Shown here in pieces: positions 7,782-15,449 of a DNA stretch of 45,140 bases; within the stretch, counting starts at the first letter, position 1; each line of letters opens with the position of its first letter. Position numbers and translations under genes: made by a program. Source of the stretch: Streptomyces ipomoeae 91-03 (GTDB taxonomy: Bacteria; Actinomycetota; Actinomycetes; Streptomycetales; Streptomycetaceae); NCBI RefSeq assembly GCF_000317595.1, contig NZ_AEJC01000551.1:1-45140 (forward strand), read 5' to 3'. The notes under the pieces are model-generated. The model searched no databases, was not told the DNA's origin, and worked only from the letters and a program-made list of their open reading frames with translations.

Positions 7782-8612
7782 ATGACCGCACCTGCAGAAC
7801 AGCGCGTTCGGCACCGTCGCCGGGTCACCGGGCGGCGGGCCGCGATCGCCTCGGTGGCCGCGCTCGGCCTCACCGGCGCGGCGATCGCCACGACGTCGCT
7901 GCTGTCCACCGCCGGCGCCGCCGTCACCTGGCCCACGGCCAAGGGCAGCAAGGCCGTGTCCTCGACGATCAAGGTGTCGGGCACGTACGACGGCAAGCTG
8001 AAGAAGTTCCTCGCCAAGGGCGCGCTCGGCGACGGCAGCCAGGACGAGGACCAGGACCCGATCTTCGAGCTGGCCGACGGTGCGGTGCTGAAGAACGTGA
8101 TCATCGGGGTGCCGGGGGCCGACGGTGTGCACTGCAAGGGCAGCTGCACCCTCAAGAACGTGTGGTGGCTGGACGTCGGCGAGGACGCCGCCAGCTTCAA
8201 GGGCAAGTCGTCGAAGGCCGTGTACAAGGTCATCGGCGGCGGCGCGCGAAAGGCCTCGGACAAGGTCTTCCAGTTCAACGGCGCCGGAAAGCTCAGCATC
8301 ACCGGCTTCAAGGTGCGGAACTTCGGCAAGCTGGTGCGCTCCTGCGGCAACTGCAGCAAGCAGTACAAGCGCACGATCACGCTGAGTGACATCGACGCGA
8401 CCGCGCCGGGCAAGTCCCTGGTCGGCGTCAACCAGAACTACGGCGACACCGCCACGCTGTCCAGGATCCGCATCCACGGAGATCCCAAGAAGAAGCTCAA
8501 GGTGTGCACCCGCTTCCAGGGCAACAGCTCCGGAAAGGAACCGAGAACACTTGGTAGCGGCCCCTATGGAACCACCTGCAAGTACAAGTCATCTGATATC
8601 ACGTACAAGTAA
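7782..8612 (+). CDS. Secreted pectate lyase, polysaccharide lyase family 3
   Basis: A 276-residue protein. A long signal peptide carrying RRRVTGRRA and a hydrophobic core runs to about residue 46 (cleavage near STAGA-AV) and looks twin-arginine-like. The rest is a compact PL3 beta-helix with the family stretches GADGVHCKGSCTLKNVWW, DVGEDAASFKG and RSCGNCSKQ. PL3 enzymes cleave de-esterified homogalacturonan by calcium-dependent beta-elimination. The ATG at 7782 is preceded by GCGAGGAA; residues encoded further upstream in frame do not resemble a signal peptide. It is followed 32 bp later by the PL4 gene and may be co-transcribed with it. Confidence 0.92.
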   Translation: MTAPAEQRVRHRRRVTGRRAAIASVAALGLTGAAIATTSLLSTAGAAVTWPTAKGSKAVSSTIKVSGTYDGKLKKFLAKGALGDGSQDEDQDPIFELADGAVLKNVIIGVPGADGVHCKGSCTLKNVWWLDVGEDAASFKGKSSKAVYKVIGGGARKASDKVFQFNGAGKLSITGFKVRNFGKLVRSCGNCSKQYKRTITLSDIDATAPGKSLVGVNQNYGDTATLSRIRIHGDPKKKLKVCTRFQGNSSGKEPRTLGSGPYGTTCKYKSSDITYK

Positions 8613-8644
8613 GTGAAATTTCAAAAAGTGACGGAGCACCGCCC

Positions 8645-10327
8645 TTGAGCACGCACAAGAGACGCCTCACGCGCAGACGTGTGCTCGGCGCCACCGCGAT
8701 CGGCGTCGCCGCCACCGGCGCCGCCGTGGCGGGCGGCACCGGCCTCCTCTCCTCGGCGTCCGCCGCCGGCTTCGGCCACCGCGACGACGGAAAGAACTTC
8801 GTCGTCGACACCGGCGCCTCCCTGGTCTTCAAGGTCTCCAAGACCACCGGCGACCTCACCTCGCTCGTCTACAAGGGCAAGGAGTACGAGGGCTACGGCG
8901 GCAAGCACTCGCACGTCGAGTCGGGGCTCGGAGCGTCCACCGTCACGATTCTGCAGTCGGGGTCGACGATCCTGATCAAGGCCGTGCACGGCGCGATCAC
9001 CCAGTGGTACGCGGCCCGCAGCGGCCAGAACAACATCTACATGTGGACGAACAAGGCGGACGCCTCCTTCACCGCGACCCGGTTCATCGTCCGCCTCAAG
9101 CCGGGGATGTTCCCCAACGAGGGCCCGGACTCCTGGATCGAGGCCTCCGACAAGGTCATCGAGGCCGGTGACGTCTGGCGGCGCGCGGACGGCACAACCC
9201 ACTCCAAGCACTACTCGGGCAAGCGGGTCATCGACTACGACCACATCGGCTTCACCACCGGTTCGGTCGGCCTGTGGATCGTCCGCTCCAACCACGAGAA
9301 GGCCTCCGGCGGCCCCTTCTACCGCTCACTGCTGCGCCACTCCAACGACAAGGGCGCCGGGCTGTACGAGATCTTGCACTACAACCAGGCACAGACAGAG
9401 GAGGAACGTTTCGGCTTGCAGGGCCCCTACGTCCTGGCCTTCACCGACGGCGGGGCGCCCTCCCCCTCTCTGGCGCACGACAAGCTGGACACCTCCTGGG
9501 TCGACGGCCTCGGCATCACCGGCTGGGTCGGCAAGGCGGGCCGCGGCAAGGTGGCCGGCGTGGGCCTCAAGGGCATGGACGCCAAGTACGCCTACACGGT
9601 CGGCTTCGCGAGCGCGGGCGCCCAGTACTGGGCGAAGGCCGCGGCCGGCACCGGCGCCTTCTCCTGCAAGGGGATGCTGCCGGGGACGTACACGATGACC
9701 GTCTACAAGGGCGAGCTGGCCGTGCACACCCGGGAGGTGAAGGTGACGGCGGGCGGTTCGACCGCTCTGAACAGCATCACCATCACCGGTGACCCGTCCG
9801 CCGCGAGGACGGTGTGGCGGCTCGGCGACTGGGACGGCACGCCCGGCGAGTTCAAGAACGCCAAGCTGATGACGTACGCGCACCCGTCCGACGGCCGCGC
9901 GGCGAAGTGGACCGGCAACGTCACCATCGGCAGCGGCGACCCGGCCGCGTCCTTCCCGGCGTACATGTGGCAGGCCGTCAACGACGGCATCCTCATCTAC
10001 TTCAAGCTCACCGCCGCCCAGGCCGCCGCCGCGCACACCCTGCGCATCGGCGTCACGGACGCCTTCGCGGGCGGACGCCCCAGGGTGACGGTCAACGACT
10101 GGGTCTCGCCGATCCCGACGGCCCCGAAGCAGCCCTCGACGCGTTCCTTGACCACGGGTTCCTACCGGGGGAACAACCACACGTTCACTTTCAGCGTCCC
10201 TGCAAGTGCGTGGAAATCGAACACCAGTGAGTACAACGTCCTGAAGCTCAACATCGTCAGCGGTTCGACCGGCACGGCCTTCCTCAGCCCGGGCACGTCG
10301 TTCGACTGCGTGGACCTGCTGGCTTGA
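8645..10327 (+). CDS. Secreted rhamnogalacturonan endolyase, polysaccharide lyase family 4
   Basis: A 560-residue protein with a twin-arginine-type signal peptide (RRLTRRRVLGA, cleavage about residue 41). Next come a catalytic beta-sandwich to about 300, a fibronectin III-like domain (about 300-375) and a C-terminal carbohydrate-binding-like domain (VWRLGDWDGTPGEF onward), the standard three-domain PL4 layout. Likely catalytic residues by analogy with fungal PL4 are K188 (THSKHYSGK) and H217 (SNHEKASGGPFYRS). It cuts the rhamnogalacturonan I backbone. The start is TTG at 8645, preceded by CGGAG. The short gap to PL3 holds a 10-bp palindrome TGAAATTTCA (8614-8623). Confidence 0.93.
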   Translation: MSTHKRRLTRRRVLGATAIGVAATGAAVAGGTGLLSSASAAGFGHRDDGKNFVVDTGASLVFKVSKTTGDLTSLVYKGKEYEGYGGKHSHVESGLGASTVTILQSGSTILIKAVHGAITQWYAARSGQNNIYMWTNKADASFTATRFIVRLKPGMFPNEGPDSWIEASDKVIEAGDVWRRADGTTHSKHYSGKRVIDYDHIGFTTGSVGLWIVRSNHEKASGGPFYRSLLRHSNDKGAGLYEILHYNQAQTEEERFGLQGPYVLAFTDGGAPSPSLAHDKLDTSWVDGLGITGWVGKAGRGKVAGVGLKGMDAKYAYTVGFASAGAQYWAKAAAGTGAFSCKGMLPGTYTMTVYKGELAVHTREVKVTAGGSTALNSITITGDPSAARTVWRLGDWDGTPGEFKNAKLMTYAHPSDGRAAKWTGNVTIGSGDPAASFPAYMWQAVNDGILIYFKLTAAQAAAAHTLRIGVTDAFAGGRPRVTVNDWVSPIPTAPKQPSTRSLTTGSYRGNNHTFTFSVPASAWKSNTSEYNVLKLNIVSGSTGTAFLSPGTSFDCVDLLA

Positions 10328-10377
10328 GCCCCCCTCGGCCAGCAGCAGTGCCGACTTGAGCCCCCCTCGGTCGGCAC
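10316..10377 (+). other. Twin hairpins with identical inner sequence at the PL4 3' end
   Basis: Hairpin 1 (10316-10345) has outer arms CTGCTGG / CCAGCAG; hairpin 2 (10348-10377) has outer arms GTGCCGA / TCGGCAC. Both enclose the same 16 nt, CTTGAGCCCCCCTCGG, which can itself pair as TTGAG / CTCGG. The first copy contains the PL4 stop codon. A classical terminator follows 8 bp later. Confidence 0.75.
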
Positions 10378-10384
10378 GCACAAG

Positions 10385-10420
10385 AACGCCCCCCGCCGGT
10401 GACGACCGGCGGGGGGCGTT
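10385..10420 (+). terminator. Strong terminator after PL4
   Basis: A perfect 15-bp stem (AACGCCCCCCGCCGG / CCGGCGGGGGGCGTT) with a 6-nt loop, the strongest simple hairpin seen in the window. Confidence 0.85.
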
Positions 10421-10427
10421 CACTTCG

Positions 10428-10545
10428 GCGCCCCGTGAGGGGCGCGGGGCTGTTTCGATGTGCGGCTCCGCCGCGATGGGGATCCCCCCGTTCGAGCGAA
10501 GCCGAGAGTGGGGGAGCGACCAGTCACAACGGACCCGCGGTTCCC
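10428..10545. repeat. Dispersed GC-rich Streptomyces repeat, copy A
   Basis: Starts with a GCGCCCC / GGGGCGC hairpin, continues GCGGGGCTGTTTCGATGTG and GCGGCTCCGCCGCGATGGG, then GAGCGAAGCCGAGAGTGGGG and GAGCGACCAG. The same modules recur at 21.1 kb, 31.8 kb (opposite orientation), 20.15 kb (remnant) and inside the GH43 gene at 25.5 kb. Confidence 0.8.
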
Positions 10546-10603
10546 CACCGACCTCTCGCGGCAGATCAATCCATCGTCGAACCGATGGCCGTGGAGCCCG
10601 TGG

Positions 10604-11719
10604 TCAAGAACGTGGTAGCCGGCAGCGAGCATCAGACTTCCGCGCGCCGTACACACTCGCCGCGTCCGTCGACTTGAAGGACGGCGTACCCACCCCACCG
10701 TCCCAGTTGTTCGCGGCCGACACCGTGGCGGAGCCCAGCTTCGCCTTCCCCGCCCCGTTGCCCACCGCCACATTCCTGGCCAACCTGGCCTTCCCGGTGG
10801 CGAAATAGAACCCGTTCGCCCTGTTCCCGTACGCGGTGTTCCGGTTCAGCAGCACGGCCCCGGTGTTGGAGTTCTCGGTGAACCCGTGCAGCGTGTTGTC
10901 CCAGGCGGCGTTGTTGTTGACGGCATGGGCGACCGAGGCTCCCCCGCCGCCCAACTTGAAACCGTTGCCGTTGCCCTCGAACGCGGAGTCGTTCCAGCGG
11001 TTCTTGCCGTTGCCGAAGGCCCAGGAGTGCTCGATGGTGACGGGCGAGGAGAACTGCCAGAGGTCGAGCCCGTCATCCGCGTTGTCGTAGAGGCGCGCGC
11101 CGGTGACCTTGTTGCCCGTGCCGGAGCCGAACTTGATGGCGATGCCGTCGGCGTTCTGGCCGTGGTTCGCGGCGTCGTAGTTGCCGTGGCTGTCGAGGTT
11201 CTGCACGAGGTTGCCGGTGGTGCCGTCGCCGCGCAGGGTGAACCCGGAGTCGCCGTTGTTCGCGGTGACGAGGTTCTTGAAGACGCCGCCGACGGAGGAG
11301 GTGGCGACGAAGCCCTGGGCCGGGGAGTTTTGGAAGGTGATGTTCTGGACGGTCCAGTAGTCGCCGTGGATACCGGCGAGCCAGGACCCGGCGGCCAGCC
11401 TGGACCCGTCGATCTTCACCTTCTCGCTGCCGTACGCGGTGAGGGTGATTCGGGCGGAGGCGGTGCCGTTCGCCGTGGACTTGAGGGTCTTCGTCGGCTG
11501 GTACGTGCCGCCGCGCACCTGGATGGTCGTACCGGCGGCGGCGTTCGCGACGGCCGACTCCAGCTGGGCGGCGCTGGAGACGATGACCGTGGTGCCGGCG
11601 GCCCGGGCGCCGTCGTTCGCGAGGCCGAGGTAGACGCCGCCCGCCCCCGAGGCGACGGCCACGGCGGCGGCGATCGACAGGGTCCGGGTTCTTCGATGGC
11701 GTCCGATGCTCTGACGCAC
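10604..11719 (-). CDS. Secreted pectate lyase, PL9, with a frameshifted C-terminus
   Basis: 371 residues with a signal peptide to about residue 41 and a right-handed beta-helix. Family residues by analogy with Dickeya Pel9A: calcium ligands D191 (NADGIAIK), D215, D216 and D219 (DNADDGLDLW), and catalytic K255 (NGFKLGG). The GTG at 11719 follows GGAAGGAAC. The paralogue at 14235-15380 ends LPATTFLTTGSTTIGATMD; here the frame instead reads SDARCRLPRS and stops. The missing tail (LPATTFLTTGSTAIGSTMD) is intact in another frame, ending at 10566, so a single base appears to be lost near 10627-10640. The core fold should survive. It carries the shared leader element. Confidence 0.88.
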   Translation of the reverse strand: MRQSIGRHRRTRTLSIAAAVAVASGAGGVYLGLANDGARAAGTTVIVSSAAQLESAVANAAAGTTIQVRGGTYQPTKTLKSTANGTASARITLTAYGSEKVKIDGSRLAAGSWLAGIHGDYWTVQNITFQNSPAQGFVATSSVGGVFKNLVTANNGDSGFTLRGDGTTGNLVQNLDSHGNYDAANHGQNADGIAIKFGSGTGNKVTGARLYDNADDGLDLWQFSSPVTIEHSWAFGNGKNRWNDSAFEGNGNGFKLGGGGASVAHAVNNNAAWDNTLHGFTENSNTGAVLLNRNTAYGNRANGFYFATGKARLARNVAVGNGAGKAKLGSATVSAANNWDGGVGTPSFKSTDAASVYGARKSDARCRLPRS

Positions 11720-11811
11720 GGGGTTGTTCCTTCCGTTGACATTGATCGCCTCCGGGGCGCTTCAGCCGGTGTCGAGAGGCCGGCACGCCCCTTCGGCGGG
11801 GGACGAGGAAC

Positions 11812-11845
11812 GAAGCGGGCCGGAGGGGCCGCCCCGGCCCGCTTC
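11812..11845 (-). other. Strong hairpin in the PL9 leader
   Basis: A perfect 12-bp inverted repeat (GAAGCGGGCCGG / CCGGCCCGCTTC) with a 10-nt loop lies between the shared leader element and the PL9 start. It could be an attenuator or part of a structured leader. Confidence 0.6.
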
Positions 11846-11851
11846 TGATCA

Positions 11852-11886
11852 CTGGTCGCCGCCCGAGCGGAAAGGGTTGCCGCGCC
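11852..11886 (-). promoter_or_regulatory. Conserved leader element upstream of PL9
   Basis: Read on the minus strand, GGCGCGGCAACCCTTTCCG (11886-11868) then GGCGACCAG. It matches the PL3 element over 19 consecutive bases plus the second block. A GCGG / CCGC stem would again expose CAACCCTTT in the loop. It lies about 150 nt from the GTG start. Confidence 0.65.
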
Positions 11887-11900
11887 CATGCGAAAGCGAT

Positions 11901-11911
11901 CGAAATTTTCG
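11901..11911. promoter_or_regulatory. GAAANTTTC-type palindrome between PL9 and the GH43 gene
   Basis: CGAAATTTTCG is a perfect 5-1-5 palindrome fitting the GAAA-N-TTTC / CGAA-N-TTCG boxes known from xylanase and xylosidase promoters in Streptomyces. It sits 15 bp upstream of the PL9 leader element, a position that could overlap the PL9 promoter, and 105 bp before the divergent GH43 gene. Confidence 0.45.
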
Positions 11912-11936
11912 CTCCGGGTCTTCACACGCCCACCAA

Positions 11937-11965
11937 TTGACGTCCTGAACCCCACTGATCAGACT
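11937..11965 (+). promoter_or_regulatory. Candidate sigma-70-type promoter for the GH43 gene
   Basis: TTGACG, a 17-bp spacer and CAGACT. The -35 hexamer is good and the -10 only fair. It ends about 50 bp before the ATG. Confidence 0.35.
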
Positions 11966-12015
11966 CCGAGGACAGCTCGCCCAACAGAATCCACCAGACC
12001 CACACAGGATGTGTC

Positions 12016-14229
12016 ATGCGCCCCACCGCCCGTACGCTCCTGCTCCCCCTCCTGGCACTCTTCCTCAGCCTGCTGGCGGCCCCGCCAGGTACGGCCCAGT
12101 CACCCGCGAAGGTCTCGGAACAGCCCGTGAAGAAGTCCAAGTACGCCGGTTATCTCTTCGCCTACTTCACCGGTGAGGGCACCGCCGACGGCGAGCAGAT
12201 CCGCTACGCCCTCAGCCGTGGCAACGACGCGCTGCACTGGCGGGAGCTGAACGCCGGCAAGCCGGTCCTCACGTCCACCATCGGTGAGAAGGGCCTGCGC
12301 GACCCGTTCGTGATCCGCTCCCCCGAGGGTGACAAGTTCTACATGATCGCGACCGATCTGCGCATGTACCAGAACAGCAGCGGCAGTTGGGACCATGTCC
12401 AGAGACACGGCAGCAAGTCGATCATGGTCTGGGAGTCCACGGACCTGGTGCACTGGACCGACCAGCGTCTGGTGCAGGTGTCCCCCGACAACGCGGGCAA
12501 CACCTGGGCGCCGGAGGCCTACTGGGACGACAGCCTCGGTGAGTACGTCGTCTTCTGGGCGTCGAAGCTGTACGCGGACGACGACCCGGACCACACGGGC
12601 TCGACGTACAACAAGATGCTGTACGCGACGACGAAGGACTTCCGCACCTTCAGCGAGCCGAAGGTCTGGAACGACCCGGGCTACTCGGTCATCGACTCCA
12701 CGGTCGTGAAGCACGACGGCACGTACTACCGCTACACCAAGGACGAGCGCGACCCCACCTCCTCCAGCCCCTGCGCCAAGTTCATCACCGGGGAGAAGTC
12801 GACCTCGCTGACCTCGACGAAGTACGACTTCGTCGCGGACTGCATCGGCAACGGCGCCATGGACCGGGGCGAGGGCCCGACGGTGTTCAAGTCGAACACC
12901 GAGGAGAAGTGGTACCTGTTCATCGACGAGTACGGCGGTCGCGGCTACCTCCCCTTCGAGACCACCGACCTCGACTCCGGCAAGTGGACCCCGTCGACCG
13001 ACTACCAGCTCCCGGCCAGCCCTCGGCACGGCACGGTCATCCCGGTGACGCAGGCGGAGTACGACCGGCTGCTGGCCGCCTACCCGGTGAGCCCCACCTC
13101 GGTGGTGGACGTGACGGCGAAGGACCAGGAGGGGTACGCCATCGTCACGGAGGACACGAACAAGGTCGTCCTGCCGATGGAGCCCGACGCCGACCTGCGG
13201 CGGCTGGCACCGAAGCTGTGGGTGGGCGAGGGCGCGACGGTGAGCCCGAAGTCCGGTACGCGCCGCGACTTCCGCAAGCCGCAGAAGTACACGGTCACGG
13301 CGGCGGACGGCACCAAGCGTGTCTGGACGGTCGAGGCGGTGCCGACCCGCAGCCCGGTCCTGCCCGGTCTGTACGCCGACCCCGACGTCAAGTACATGAA
13401 CGGCCGCTACTGGATCTACCCGACGACGGACGGCTTCCCCGGCTGGAGCGGCACGCGGTTCAAGGCGTTCTCCTCCAAGGACCTCGTCCACTGGAAGGAC
13501 CACGGCCTCATCCTCGACCTGGGACCCGACGTCTCCTGGGCCGACAAGAACGCCTGGGCCCCGGCCATCGCCGAGCGCGACGGCAAGTACTACTTCTACT
13601 TCTGCGCCGAGGGGAACATCGGCGTCGCCGTCGCGGACTCCCCCGCCGGCCCGTTCAAGGACGCCCTCGGCAAACCGCTGGTCGCCAAGGGCCGGTACAG
13701 CGGCCAGGCCATCGACCCGTCGGTCTTCGTCGACGACGACGGGCAGGCCTACCTCTACTGGGGCAACATGCACGGGTACGTCGTCCCGCTGAACGACGAC
13801 ATGGTGTCGTTCGACGCGGCCGAGGTGAAGGACATCACCCCGGACAACTTCCGTGAGGGCTCCTTCGTGGTCAAGCGCAAGGGCACGTACTACTTCATGT
13901 GGTCCGAGGACGACACCCGCAGCGAGAACTACCACGTGGCGTACGCGACCGGACCGTCCCCGCTCGGCCCGTGGACCAAGCGGGGCACGATCCTGTCCAA
14001 GCGCCCCGAGTACGGCATCAAGGCGACCGGCCACCACTCCGTGGTGAACGTCCCCGGCACGGACGACTGGTACATGGTCTACCACCGGTTCGCCCTCAAC
14101 GGTCCCGGCAAGTCCGGCGGGGACGGCACCCACCGCGAGACGACCATCGACCGCATGGAGTTCGCGGCCGACGGCACGATCGAGCCGGTGGTGCCGACCC
14201 TGGAGTCGATCAAACCGGTCAGGAGGTAA
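12016..14229 (+). CDS. Secreted two-module glycoside hydrolase family 43 protein (arabinan/galactan side-chain enzyme)
   Basis: 737 residues with a Sec-type signal peptide to about residue 27. A first GH43-like five-bladed propeller spans about 40-360 (GLRDPFVIRSPEG, STDLVHWTD, TWAPEAYW, DSTVVKHDGTYYRYTK). A small Ig-like linker domain follows (about 365-440, VSPKSGTRRDFRKPQKYTVT). A second GH43 propeller spans about 445-735 (LYADPDVKYMNGRYWIYP with the probable base D455, then KDLVHWKDHG, AWAPAI, IDPSVFVDDDG). Such proteins release L-arabinose, D-galactose or D-xylose from side chains; subfamily specificity cannot be told by eye. The ATG at 12016 follows AGGATGTGTC. It is convergent with the second PL9 gene, leaving 5 bp between stops. 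Confidence 0.85.
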   Translation: MRPTARTLLLPLLALFLSLLAAPPGTAQSPAKVSEQPVKKSKYAGYLFAYFTGEGTADGEQIRYALSRGNDALHWRELNAGKPVLTSTIGEKGLRDPFVIRSPEGDKFYMIATDLRMYQNSSGSWDHVQRHGSKSIMVWESTDLVHWTDQRLVQVSPDNAGNTWAPEAYWDDSLGEYVVFWASKLYADDDPDHTGSTYNKMLYATTKDFRTFSEPKVWNDPGYSVIDSTVVKHDGTYYRYTKDERDPTSSSPCAKFITGEKSTSLTSTKYDFVADCIGNGAMDRGEGPTVFKSNTEEKWYLFIDEYGGRGYLPFETTDLDSGKWTPSTDYQLPASPRHGTVIPVTQAEYDRLLAAYPVSPTSVVDVTAKDQEGYAIVTEDTNKVVLPMEPDADLRRLAPKLWVGEGATVSPKSGTRRDFRKPQKYTVTAADGTKRVWTVEAVPTRSPVLPGLYADPDVKYMNGRYWIYPTTDGFPGWSGTRFKAFSSKDLVHWKDHGLILDLGPDVSWADKNAWAPAIAERDGKYYFYFCAEGNIGVAVADSPAGPFKDALGKPLVAKGRYSGQAIDPSVFVDDDGQAYLYWGNMHGYVVPLNDDMVSFDAAEVKDITPDNFREGSFVVKRKGTYYFMWSEDDTRSENYHVAYATGPSPLGPWTKRGTILSKRPEYGIKATGHHSVVNVPGTDDWYMVYHRFALNGPGKSGGDGTHRETTIDRMEFAADGTIEPVVPTLESIKPVRR

Positions 14230-14234
14230 CCGGC

Positions 14235-15380
14235 TCAGTCCATCGTCGCGCCGATCGTCGTGCTGCCCGTGGTCAGGAACGTGGTCGCGGGCAGCGTGCC
14301 GCTCGACGAACGGGCGTTGTACGTCGAGGAGGCGTCGGTGGAGCGGAAGGACGGGGTCGAGATGCCCGAGTCCCAGTTGTTGCCCGACGAGACGACCGAC
14401 GAGCCCTTGTTGACCGAACCGCTGCCGTTGCCGACCGCGAGGTTCTTGCCGAGGCGGGCGGCGCCGGTGGCGAAGTAGTAGCCCCACTTGGCGTTGGCGT
14501 AGGCGGTGGTGCGGTTGATGACGATGGCACCCTTGTTGCTGTTCTCGGTGAAGCCGTTGCCCGCGTTGTCCCAGGCCGCCGAGTTGTTGACGACGTGGGC
14601 CACGGTCTCCCCGTCGCCGCCCAGCTTGTAGCCGTTGTCGTCGCCCGCGAACGCGGAGTCCGACCAGCGGTTCTTGCCGTTGCCCATCGCCCAGGTGTGC
14701 TCGACGGTGACGGGCGAGGAGAACGACCAGAAGTCCAGGCCGTCGTCCGAGTTGTTGTAGAGGCGGGCGCCGGTGATGACGTTGCCGGTGCCCGAGCCGA
14801 ACTTCACGGCGACGCCGTCCGCGTTCTCGCCGTGGTTGGCCGGGTCGTAGTGGCCGTACGAGTCGATGTTGCGGACCAGGTTGTTGGTGGTGCTGTCGCC
14901 GGTGAGCGTGAACCCGGAGTCGCCGCCGTTGATGGTCTTGATGTTGTCCCAGACCGTGGAGGCACACGACTGGCAGACGACCGCGCTGTCCGGGGAGTTC
15001 TGGAAGGTGATGCCGGAGACGGTCCAGTAGTCGGCGGTCAGCTTGAAGATCCAGCCGCCGTCGGGGAGGTTCGAGCCGTCGATCTTCACGGTCTCGGAGC
15101 CGTACGGCTGGAGGTAGATCCTGCTGGACGAGGTGCCGTTCGCCGTGGACTGGAGGGTCGCCGTCGGGTAGTACGTGCCGCCGCGCACCTGGATGGTGGT
15201 GCCGGCGGTGGCGTTCTTGATGGCGTTGGACAGGTCGGTCGAGTTGCTGACGACCACGGTGGCCGCGTGGGCGGGGGTGGCCAGCAGACCGACGCCGAAG
15301 GCGGCGGTCACGGTCGTGGCGACCGTGGCGAGAGCGGTGAGGGAACGCTTGGTACGCCTGGTGCTCCTGTGACGACGCAT
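14235..15380 (-). CDS. Secreted pectate lyase, PL9 (second paralogue)
   Basis: 381 residues with a signal peptide to about residue 39 (LATPAHA-A). Same beta-helix and catalytic set as the paralogue at 10604-11719: D188 (ENADGVAVK), D212, D213 and D216 (NNSDDGLDFW), and K252 (NGYKLGG). Unlike its paralogue it has a Cys pair (VCQSCA) and an intact C-terminus. I start it at ATG 15380 (MRRHRSTRRT) because AAAGGAA stands about 11 bases upstream and a proper signal peptide begins there; 19 more in-frame codons upstream look non-coding. The two paralogues flank the two-module GH43 gene. Confidence 0.9.
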   Translation of the reverse strand: MRRHRSTRRTKRSLTALATVATTVTAAFGVGLLATPAHAATVVVSNSTDLSNAIKNATAGTTIQVRGGTYYPTATLQSTANGTSSSRIYLQPYGSETVKIDGSNLPDGGWIFKLTADYWTVSGITFQNSPDSAVVCQSCASTVWDNIKTINGGDSGFTLTGDSTTNNLVRNIDSYGHYDPANHGENADGVAVKFGSGTGNVITGARLYNNSDDGLDFWSFSSPVTVEHTWAMGNGKNRWSDSAFAGDDNGYKLGGDGETVAHVVNNSAAWDNAGNGFTENSNKGAIVINRTTAYANAKWGYYFATGAARLGKNLAVGNGSGSVNKGSSVVSSGNNWDSGISTPSFRSTDASSTYNARSSSGTLPATTFLTTGSTTIGATMD

Positions 15381-15449
15381 GGGATGCGGGTTCCTTTCCC
15401 TGACATGCGGTGTGGGGAGACGGAGCGGTGGAGCCATGGAGCGGTGGAG

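Noticed and set aside
7283..7791. Open frames on both strands through the 40-bp repeats, giving repetitive Arg/Pro-rich peptides
   Set aside because: The unit is not a multiple of three, the frames are open only because of high GC, and there is no ribosome-binding site or family match.
10428..10545. Insertion sequence or transposon end
   Set aside because: No transposase, no terminal inverted repeats with target duplication; it is a short modular non-coding repeat.
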